Positions 54,779-64,000 of a stretch of 64,000 nt of DNA are shown piece by piece. The stretch is from Prostheceraeus crozeri. Its lineage: Eukaryota > Platyhelminthes > Polycladida > Euryleptidae. The notes under the pieces are model-generated. The model made no database searches. It was not told the DNA's origin and worked only from the letters and a program-made list of their open reading frames with translations. The stretch covers positions 90,001 to 154,000 of the forward strand of contig CAJQUW010014330.1 of the NCBI GenBank assembly GCA_907163375.1, in the 5' to 3' direction. Each line of letters starts with the position of its first letter. Position 1 is the first letter of the stretch. Both the position numbers and the translations under genes were made by a program.

Positions 54779-55134
54779 TAATACTGTGCATGTACAATTA
54801 TGTGGGAAGGAGAACGAACATCAAGAAGAGAGCGAACCTCAAGGAGAACGAACACCGGGAACGGACGGACAACAACACCTCCTCCGCGACACAAGGCGAC
54901 ACTTTGCTTTCGACTGACAATATTCTTCGGCGATGGACGCTGCCCCTCATAACGCATAAGTTCAGACGGTGTCATTTTTACTCTTTATTATATTAGTTAT
55001 TAAGATAATGTCAAATTTTATTGAAACCTATGATTTTATGAGGTGTTGAGTAAAGTTTAATTGTGCATGTGTCTTGCTATTCCTTTAGTCAACTCTGGAC
55101 GCGCTATCTTTTGTAATTTATAGAATTTTGAGTA
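54779..55134 (+). repeat. Left 874-bp direct repeat, second part
   Basis: TAATACTGTGCATG to TTTTGAGTA; 518 + 356 bases equals exactly the 874 bases of 61621-62494. Confidence 0.85.
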
Positions 55135-55486
55135 CTGATTTATATATAGGCACTGATTTATTATATTGCTAGAATTCTACCCCTCTCTTCACTAACAGTC
55201 ATAATTATATAACCGTAATATATCACCGGCTCATACTTGTACAGATCATTCTTATCTTTTTTTGGCTGACATATATTAGACAAAATTCATTTATCATTCT
55301 CGTCCAGTTGATTAAAGGAATTCAGACACTCTTGTAGGGGCAGTAATATTCGGTCGAAGATATCGTGTCTTAGGATTTATGTTTAGGACTTTATCACCAA
55401 GTGTTCTCCAATTTGACCTTTGATTAACAGATTGTCATAGTATTTTCTTGGTTTCTGACGACCTCTTAAATCCCACCGATTAACTC

Positions 55487-55616
55487 TTGAGTTTCCACCG
55501 AGGTGGTCAAAAGTCCTCAGGCGAGGTTATTGAGTTTCCGCCGAGGTGGTTAAAAGTCCTCAGGCGAGGTTATTGAGTTTTGCGCCGAGGCGGTTAAAAG
55601 TCCTCAGGCGACGTAA
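55487..55616 (+). repeat. 43-bp tandem repeat, three copies
   Basis: TTGAGTTTCCACCGAGGTGGTCAAAAGTCCTCAGGCGAGGTTA-type unit starts at 55487, 55530 and 55573. Contains the inverted word CACCGAGGTGG. Function unknown. Confidence 0.85.
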
Positions 55617-55619
55617 CTG

Positions 55620-57614
55620 AATTAAAGCATTCAGTTACTGCCACGTTTTCAAAAAAAAAATTGAAGTAAATCGTTGGTCATTGGACGCGAGCGATTCGAA
55701 GGTGAAGTAAAATCGTTGTTGGGTATACCCTTCCGTCAGAAAGAGTGGGTTGAGTTGTGATAGAGAGATTTATGTTTTTTTCGGCAGCGCGCGCATATGT
55801 CGGTTTATTGAGCTATTGAGCTATTGTTGAGTTGGACAGACGCAAAATTCCTGTCTTATTGTGAGTTGACGTCCAGACTTTAATAATACGAAGTTTATAA
55901 TCTATAGCTAATTGGTAATCAGGAGGACATCTTGGTGATTGTAATATAATAATTTATTTCTTTTCTATACGGAAATTAATTACCGCATTTAATTAACGTT
56001 AAGTAACATACTGAAACTGTCTGAACCGTTTAACACTGTGCATGTTAATTTAATTGAACTTTCTGATCTATTTAGCATTGTGGATGTTAATTTAACTATA
56101 CTGTCTGTTTTAATTAGAATCGCATACATTAATTTGTCTTGAGGTACTTTCGATTATTTAAGCAATTTAAGCAAAAATTTGTATGAACTTTACGTTTTGC
56201 ATGTTACTATTGTACTATCTTTGTGCATGACAATTAACCTACTGCAATATCAAGTGTAGGCCAGCACTCGATACTATTAGTGCACATCGATTTAAAAGAT
56301 TATATATTGCTGCTTGACAACCATTAAGTACCATGCAGGTTAAATTAGTGTACACTTGTGTCGCTTTCTTTTTTTTTGTGTATTTCGGGTAAGTGATTTT
56401 AGGAATCCTTTCCCAGTATACGCAACTATGCTACACTATCTTTAATTCTGGAATTAAAAATTACGCTCATATCATGCAAAAACTATTCTATAAAAAGAGA
56501 AACATTAATTGTCAGGAACGTAAACGACGTTCTGTATAAAAGTCGTGCATAAATCGTTTGATACATGTGCATACAGTCATGTATATAATAAAAACATGTA
56601 AGTTCATTGAAACTGTAGATATACTACCATTATAGACTTCAATAAATAAGCTTCCTCATTGGCTCATTGTTAGAGCACAAGACTATTTTTCTCATCTAAA
56701 AGATATACTCTGCATCAATGGAATTGCGCATTAGTCACTATTGTTTTCATTTTCTAGTATTACTAGTATCTATTACTTGTGTATGTTTACTCATGTTTAT
56801 CCATATTGCAAACAGGCTCATCCAATTTAATACTGATTCGACAGTTTCTTACCCGTTTCTTCCCGCTTTCTACCCGTTTGTCTCTACAATTTTTGCCAGT
56901 TTCTTTCTACCTAGTGGTCATGCTATTGTAGGTCTATAATAGGTATTTTTATTTGCGTTATCCTTATTTTCTGTAATAATTATTCTATGTATTTGTAAAT
57001 GTATTCTATTGTTATTGTATGGCAATTCTAATGTACTGATTTAATTACTGCAAATAATTACTCGTAGTTACTAGTAGTCTAGTGGTTTAAATTTGTAAAG
57101 TAGCATTTATTTAATCAAGTTATTTAATTCGTATAGGTAATTGAAGAAAGTAGATCGGTATCTCTTGAGTAGGGGAGAGTATCTACAGTATTTATGATTG
57201 CATATGACACTATTTGAATTTTCGGTAGTACATTGGTAGTCGTAAGTTCGTTTAGAATAATTAGAGGATTTCATTTAGTATTCGTAATCCTTCAATCGTT
57301 TGTAATCGCTAGTATTTTCAATCGTTGTAACCCTTCTCTTTCTCTAAATTTCTTAAGTTATTGTCTTTATCGCTATTATCTTGGTTGTGATCCTGTCTTA
57401 TTGTTGTACTTATTTTACCTCAATATCACATTGCATTCCCCCTTCCCCTTCCTTCGTATTGTTTTACAACATCCTTATTTTGCTTAGGTTATGCTGTTAT
57501 TGGTACTACTGTTGCCCCGTAGTATTCCAGGTAGTCGCGAGTTATTTTGGGAGTCATGTCATCCCCATCCCATGAGCAAGAGACAAATTAGACAAAAGCG
57601 ACTTAGTATCCAGC
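55620..57614. other. No gene seen
   Basis: AT-rich region between the left direct repeat and the gag remnant; may be retroelement leader or other insertions. No ORF of note. Confidence 0.35.
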
Positions 57615-58240
57615 ATGGACCTGCCTGCACTCATGCAGGTGGACGGTTCTGAAGAGGCTAATCCACCTGCTTATGGCCTTGTGATCCCATATTGGAATCG
57701 CTTGGCGACAGTCTGCGTCCAATTCGGTAGACTCTCAAGGCTGTTTACCCCAAATACAAATGTGGCCTTATCAATCCCACTGTTCAGTGGCGATTCAGAC
57801 GATTCTGGAATGACCTTCAGTGACTTTATTGAAAATTGAGACACGGCTTTTCGTGCCTTGATGTGATCGGTTGTTCAGAAGGACTTTATTTTGCCTCCCC
57901 GCCAGCGTTCCTACTCTACTTTGGTAAAATTGAGTGGAATGTTGAAACATCCTAAAACTGAACGGTTTGCGTCGACTGCTGCACACTCGCAAGCAAAGGA
58001 AAAATGAATCAGCCGCAACGTTCGCCACAGACATTCAGCGTCTGGTGCAAAAGGCCTACCTCGAGCGAACAGCAATATGCGACAAACCTTGGCAAGAGTC
58101 TTTTGTCGTCGGACTGTGTTCATCTTTGCGCGAACCGCTTCTAGAGAAGGATCCTGACACCCTTGAAGACGTTGTTGAGCATGCTCAAAAAAATTGCAGG
58201 CTCAACGCCTCTTACTAAAAGATGATGAAAGCTCAAAAAC
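57615..58240 (+). pseudogene. Gypsy-type Gag remnant
   Basis: Starts MDLPALMQVDGSEEANPPAY; SIPLFSGDSDDSGMTFSDF matches the 'IP.FSG.. ..F..FI' start of Gypsy gag capsid regions; after stops and frameshifts, NESAATFATDIQRLVQKAY and GLCSSLREPLLEKDP complete the fold. Several stops; inactive. Confidence 0.7.
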
Positions 58241-60897
58241 CTTTGTGGCGGTCCGCCATATTAAAAAAAATGGATTCTCTTGTGCCAGCCATTACTTCAA
58301 TAAATCCGCTATCGAAAGCTGCGTATCCTGTCGCTCCCCCCGCATAACAATTGGAATGATATGCCCCAACGTCGCTACACCCATGATGATAATCAAGTCA
58401 TTTGTTATAACAGCGGAATGGAAATCGTGGCCAATTCATCGCAAACGCTCAAACCGCGTTCCGTTTACAGACAAGGTGTTTACGCACAAATCAATTATGC
58501 CAAGTCGACGAATATAGAATTCGCTGAACACCGGCAGAGGCTACCGGGAAGGTAGAATATGTTCGCGAAAATGTGCTCCCATGAGCTTCCGATTTGAAAC
58601 AAACTCTTTTTGCCGAGCCAGAGAACAGGTCTCAACATTATGTTCGCTCCTCAAAACAGACCCAAGATGGCTAACCTGCTTACACGCGTGCAACGACTAC
58701 TTATGCCTTTGGAGAATTCCCGGTATCGGAATTGAAATTATTTAAGTGCGGTCACTCAACTAGACGGTCCACACATGGCCCAGTCTCGGAACTTGAATGT
58801 CTTGGTCGTAAATGATTGCGACACAGAAAGTGGCGTACGAAAAACCGTACGAATATCGAAATCCTAAGGATTTCTCGTTCGTCATGATCATCAGGATTAA
58901 CCTCATTTTTTCGAATAATCAAACCGATTGTATCAAAAGGCTATCTCCTGATTTGTCATCTGACTTTCCTATGTATTTCGCCAGTTCTTGTCTGCTCGGA
59001 CGGACAATGTCCTATGATCTGTCAAGATCAAGCGGGAGCTGCGATGTGGCAAATATCCAATCCGAACGACTGACACCTGTAAACGAAGCTTCACTCTCAA
59101 AATCACGAATATATCAATTCCATCGGTAAAACTCTACTCCAATATATCTCGGTTGGATGGCATTGCATAAAAACTAAACACACAATAAAAGAAAGTTACT
59201 TTATATGTTTTCAGAGACGAGACTTTGAAGATACATAATATGCATCTCCAGCTGCATCACGCCGAGTGCCTCCAGAGGATAAAAGATAAACGGTGCTCGA
59301 CCGGCACGCAGAAGAAACTCGGGAAAGTTTCGGGAAACTCGGGGGGGGGTCACTCCAACATACTGAAAGCTCCGCTTCAACACTGTCACTGACGAATTTG
59401 TGAAGTTCGCAATTCCTTTCTAGCGGCTATCGAACTATACATGAGACATTTGTCCACATATATGGAAAGCTCGATTGGACCTGTATCCCATTGCCACGAT
59501 CGATCAGGAATTCGCCATTTCGATGCTCTCAGCCACATCCTGTGGGAACCGACGAAGCATCAAAGAGGCTTCACATGGGTTTCACGCGGCCGATGAATGG
59601 CTCTAACGTTCGCAAAAATCCCAAACACTATCCAATTTATGGTCAGCAAATCATCAATCGATCTAACCTGCGCAAACTTTTTTTCCAAATCTCACACTAT
59701 GAAACATATTATTCCTAGCGTTATTACTTCAACTTCCGTCTCTTCTCAGTTGGAAGCAGATTCGTTTGAACTAAATAACCACATGGCGACTGCCTTCAAA
59801 GCCGCCGTACAATTTGCATGCAACGATCTCAAAACGATTGCCAATATTCTTCGAATCTCAACGGTCTCACACTGCTGTAAACTGTTGGCAATCTTTTCAT
59901 GCCAGTCAGGGCTGAATTAAACTATGCAAGCGATGCATAATCAATGTTGAAGCCTGATTACACTTAAATACGTGATGCACCTATATGGTAAACACTTTTC
60001 GGAGTGTATAGATCAATCAACTAAGATCATACCACAGACCTCTTCACATCGTCCATGTTCTGAGATAACACAACCTGCTTGTCTGGAAGGCAGATGTTGC
60101 AACTATCATCCTCACAGCGGCTTGTGGACATCAAGCGGTATCAATATATTCTCTGCATCCTACCAGTTTCTCCTCTGTGCTGCTCTCACCTCATTGCATC
60201 TTTCAAGACCTTGCTGCTTCTTATTGGAGCCAACTTCATGACTATGACACGATCAACGACGTTCTGGGAATATTATCATCAGCAAATTTTGAAAAGTCTT
60301 GGACTGTCACATGACGAGTCACCCGGGGAAAGTGCGCGAACTTGGCAAATCAATCAAGTCAACCGTTGTCATCCTTTGGTTTCTTGATTGGATTTGAACA
60401 TTCATTCAAATAGCCGTAAACGGTTTTGGTCTCTGTGCGCTTAACGATCATGTTTTTCTATTAATACGACAAGATTATTTGGCGCCATATAAACTACTTG
60501 CTATCAGAGGCTATATTTATATTCGGCTTTCCTACCAACGACGACTTCAGTTAGCAAATACACTGTCAGTATCATATAGTGACAGATATCATGCCCATAT
60601 GTTGGTGATCATCATCAACCTGTTCGACGAAGACTGTATCAGTTTCCGGAGTCACAAAAGAAGATACTAACTAAGATCAATTAGAAAGCATATCGAACGA
60701 CGGCATTACTCAACCAACAGCGAGCTCTTGTGAGGTATCAGAGGTCATACTGCGTTGTCTATCGAAAACTAAATCCCATCGATTAAAAACTATTATTCTG
60801 TGCCTCGAATTGATGCGAAAGCTGATAGTCCAAGCATGGCAAATTGCCTTTCGACTTCAGATGGCATCAGGGATCTAAAAAAAATTATTGCTGAGGA
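58241..60897 (+). pseudogene. Unresolved decayed pol sequence
   Basis: Lies between gag and reverse-transcriptase remnants of the same decayed element. No frame stays open and I could not place individual motifs, but position makes it likely pol and scrambled insertions. A G9 tract is at 59342-59350. Confidence 0.3.
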
Positions 60898-61110
60898 ATG
60901 CAGGACTGTAAAACACTTACAGGCAACTTCGAATTCCGAAGACTCGCGTTCGGGTTGTGTAATACACCTGAATTTGCCACGCGCTGTGAAAATATAGACG
61001 ATAAACATTGTTACTCGGATGACACTGATCAACTCCAACACCACTTGAGTTCAACGAATCGAACACTTCGGATTGAATCTCAGACGTTAATAATGTCATT
61101 GACTCTTTAA
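60898..61110 (+). pseudogene. Reverse-transcriptase remnant of a Gypsy element
   Basis: TGNFEFRRLAFGLCNTPE is the RT block just before the catalytic YxDD; shortly after, DKHCYSDDTDQLQHHLSS is a decayed version of the active-site region. The frame ends at 61110. No protease, integrase or RNase H block is clear. Confidence 0.6.
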
Positions 61111-61620
61111 AAAAAATTATGTTTTGCTCATTTTTATCGTAAATTCTTTTTCTTAGTTCCTTTTCTCAGCCTGAATTATGTCCTTTTACTTAGTACTGCC
61201 CGTCATCCATACCTGTATTCTCATTAACTCGCAGTATGCCTATCATGCTATTAGGAACCATCTACAGTACTTGCACGTACCTGTATTAGATGCTAGATTC
61301 TATGTAACTACGTACATGCAATTTTGATGTTAGTTTCAATTTCCTTTGTGTTGCAGCGCATATCATAATGATTTAACCTTTCTCCTCATTGGCTTCTTGT
61401 GCTTTAACTTTGCCATAATATAATCACATCCTGTAATTATTGCTATAAATACAATATATTAAGTTATCGGTTTCGTTTAACTATCTCATCGAATAGCATC
61501 AGGGCGCAGCTTCGGTCTCTAGCTATTTGCGTGTTACTTTTGTGCCGTTTCTGTCGCGTTCTTTTGTACTTTCAGGTGTGTCACAGCATCGAGGACGCTG
61601 CTTCTCTCGGTGGTAGCGAA

Positions 61621-62494
61621 TGTAATCTCGATTGCATCGTTGATATATCAGTCGCCTCAAGTGTAGAGAATTAATTTGAAATTAATATTACATTCAGTCC
61701 ATTGAGTGTACTTTCTTCTGCAAAGTACTTCATCATATTTTACATTCCTATTGTGGAGATACTATACAATCTTTGAAGAGTGGGATTCTCATTCTGTGGA
61801 GCCATGAGGGTGATCAGATATTTGCACAAACATGTGTTAGAACATTGGCCGGTAGCGCTATATGTGTTTAAAACATCAAAGTTCCGAGAATTTGACGATG
61901 CTGGCATGCGGTCAATCTATTGTCCAACTTCTACATGCAGTTCTCTAAGCTACATTGTCATTACGAATTTCATAACAACACTGCCCGCTCAATTTTCACT
62001 CTCAAGAGAAGCAATATCAGCAATTTCACGATTATGTGGTAAAACTTTTGTCATAGTATCGACCTCTTCTTTGATTTCTGAGGGTTCGAGGCCCGAAGGC
62101 AATCGCGGCAAATTGTAATTGGCCGCGACAGACTAATATAATACTGTGCATGTACAATTATGTGGGAAGGAGAACGAACATCAAGAAGAGAGCGAACCTC
62201 AAGGAGAACGAACACCGGGAACGGACGGACAACAACACCTCCTCCGCGACACAAGGCGACACTTTGCTTTCGACTGACAATATTCTTCGGCGATGGACGC
62301 TGCCCCTCATAACGCATAAGTTCAGACGGTGTCATTTTTACTCTTTATTATATTAGTTATTAAGATAATGTCAAATTTTATTGAAACCTATGATTTTATG
62401 AGGTGTTGAGTAAAGTTTAATTGTACATGTGTCTTGCTATTCCTTTAGTCAACTCTGGACGCGTTATCTTTTGTAATTTATAGAATTTTGAGTA
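61621..62494 (+). repeat. Right 874-bp direct repeat (possible 3' LTR)
   Basis: Uninterrupted copy of the left repeat, with about six substitutions noticed and no length change. The preceding CATCGAGGACGCTGCTTC...GGTGGTAGCGAA resembles the end of Gypsy pol plus a degraded polypurine tract, supporting an LTR boundary at TGTAATC. I found no convincing target duplication or primer site. Confidence 0.8.
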
Positions 62495-62667
62495 AGCAAT
62501 AAAATGAGTCATCGAAATATTGAACCAATATTTATTTATTAAGGACGAGTTATCTCTCCTTTAGATTTTTGATTAAAAAGTCAGTGATTTGAAACGAACC
62601 CTAAGTAATTAGCTAGTAAGCTATTTTAGCTACACAAAAAAATCTAATTGCAGTATGGTTCAAATAA

Positions 62668-62886
62668 ATGTTCATCGAGATGGATCGAATGAATGCGAAA
62701 CTCGACCAAGCCGAGGAGAGAGAGGAGGGATCAGAGAGGAGACATCAACAGTACCTTTCATCAGGAAAAAAAACGCCTGAAGAGCTCCTAGCTTATCTGT
62801 TGCGTTTAAATACAGACATGAATGAGAGAGAAAATGTGGTAAATACATGTTCACCTATATCACAATTGTCTGAAAAATCAAAATGA
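62668..62886 (+). CDS. Short charged ORF, possible exon
   Basis: 72 aa beginning MFIEMDRMNAKLDQAEERE and rich in Glu/Arg, coiled-coil-like; a GTAAATAC donor-like word interrupts it at 62838. A TAA directly precedes the ATG and no good acceptor fits. Might be an exon of the gene at 50940 displaced by the LTR element, but this is unsupported. Confidence 0.25.
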   Translation: MFIEMDRMNAKLDQAEEREEGSERRHQQYLSSGKKTPEELLAYLLRLNTDMNERENVVNTCSPISQLSEKSK

Positions 62887-64000
62887 CCGGATTCTTTTTT
62901 TTCAAATAGAATTTCCATACGCTGTTCCTACCTATGTAATTCACTGATTTATGTTACTGTTTCGCTTAGCTGAATAAAAATGAAATGCCATTAGTAAGTG
63001 CATTGCATTTAAATTCCTGACTTTTTTTACTGACTCTGCCACATGCTTAATATACTGCATATCCAGTGGCGTCTTCTCCGTACCTGCGAGGCCTTCGGCG
63101 CATCCTCAAAAATTATTTTCCAACATTTATAAAAATGGAAAGTGTCATCATTCAATTAAATTCGATAGCTTCTCGTGATAGCTGTGCACAGCTTTCCGTC
63201 TCAAAATCAGACGCTCAACCTCAAGAGTGAAGAGTTTTGCAGCACGTGCTTGAATCACAGCTGTTTTCTTCGAACAATTAGACACACAAGCTAGTCGTGT
63301 GTTCAGACGGAGCACTGATATTCAGACTCAGACAGTGAAAGAGAGTTGTGTGCGTGTGAGGCAGTAAGCGCACGCGCCCGCGCCAATTTTGGCTTTCCCA
63401 AAAGACATGATGCTTTGCCTTCTCCAATTTTTGCAATGAAATTCTACGCGATTCTTGATCGAGGCGCGGTGCCTAAATATAGCAAGGGAAGCGCAACCCA
63501 ATTGTTCCTAACTTCGCTTAATGTGAGAGAGGACACTACGTCAACAGCAGCAGATGGATGACGTTCAGACAAGACTGCGATCAGATGATGAGCGTTCTCC
63601 AATGAATGCAGAGTAATGCATCTGACTCGAACACCCAGATTCGGTAGAATTCCATAATTTGTTTTTACGTGATTGATGTGATGCTATGTTTAGTACTGCA
63701 GATGAGATCATAACCTCGCATTTCGTCCAAAGAGAATATACTGAATGAAAAGATGACAGTCGTCAAGCAAGGTAGGCCAACACTGGATATAAAATTGAAA
63801 GAGAGAAAAAAAACCAAGTTTCAACGGATACAAAAGAGAAGAGATATTATTATTATACGACGTTTTGCCTTGCAGGCTTGGTCACGTATGAATGTACGGA
63901 AAGACACATGAGAGATGAAGTAATACACAATGATATAAGTTCACACGTATTTACAGTAAAAACAAGTGTTCCATACCTCAGTAAGATATGGAATAATTAA
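62887..64000. other. No gene seen
   Basis: AT-rich. A 71-aa ORF at 63346 has no recognisable feature. Nothing else supported. Confidence 0.4.

Noticed and set aside
62668-62886. Later exon of the 50940 gene
   Set aside because: An in-frame TAA before the ATG and no matching acceptor; kept only as a low-confidence ORF.

Overview
This is a eukaryotic, AT-rich, animal-type genomic segment made almost entirely of mobile DNA. Intron-split genes with GT..AG boundaries, AATAAA signals, LTR retroelements, LINE, Tc1/mariner, CACTA, piggyBac-like and Polinton (Maverick) elements all point to an invertebrate. Frequent words such as TAGGCCTA and ACATGTA remind me of deuterostome marine invertebrates, but the species is not determinable from the window. 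I see no clear single-copy host gene. LAYOUT. (1) 1-7256 plus 15083-16400 is one Polinton/Maverick, truncated by the left edge of the window. It carries an adenain-like protease, a double-jelly-roll major capsid protein (frameshifted), small basic virion-type proteins, a chromodomain integrase, a packaging ATPase, RING-like small proteins, a free-standing protein resembling the polymerase N-terminal region, a putative ssDNA-binding protein with an intron directly after its ATG, an exonuclease-like gene and, unusually, a TATA-binding-protein (TBP) homologue. DNA polymerase B itself and a penton-type minor capsid protein are not seen and may lie off the left edge. (2) 7257-15082 is a CACTA-type element inserted into the Polinton exonuclease-like gene, with CACTAG termini, a GA target duplication and AAGATCTTGG-rich subterminal repeats. 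Its cargo is an eight-exon gene whose junctions all keep frame, giving 341 aa with a BEN-like C-terminus. A TTAA-flanked piggyBac-type MITE sits in one intron. (3) 16405-17545 and 35681-36715 are oppositely oriented arrays of one satellite family; in the second the period is exactly 486 bp. (4) 18020-19080 holds the 3' exons of a minus-strand gene of unknown family. (5) 19800-35676 is a large element with CTYGTGAAACCGGC inverted termini and AAATCGGGG subterminal repeats. It contains a very young 7.85-kb Ty3/Gypsy retrotransposon (20040-27886), a LINE tail, MITEs and the 3' part of a tyrosine-recombinase gene. (6) 36.7-46.2 kb holds a MITE-like element, a decayed LINE, foldback elements and Tc1/mariner pseudogenes, two of which are fused into a chimera. 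(7) 47.3-52.6 kb holds a decayed DUF4218-type (CACTA-like) transposase followed by a spliced accessory gene. (8) 52838-62494 is bounded by 874-bp direct repeats flanking a badly decayed Gypsy; the left repeat is split by a mariner whose empty site is preserved in the right repeat. HIGHLIGHTS. The Gypsy is the most complete machine here: gag and pol are joined by a textbook -1 frameshift signal (GGGAAAC, 6-nt spacer, H-type pseudoknot), and pol ends in a full TatD-family nuclease domain where an env gene might sit. The TBP homologue keeps three of the four DNA-kinking phenylalanines. The BEN-gene CACTA and the decayed transposase-plus-accessory-gene locus may be related kinds of element, but this rests on weak evidence.
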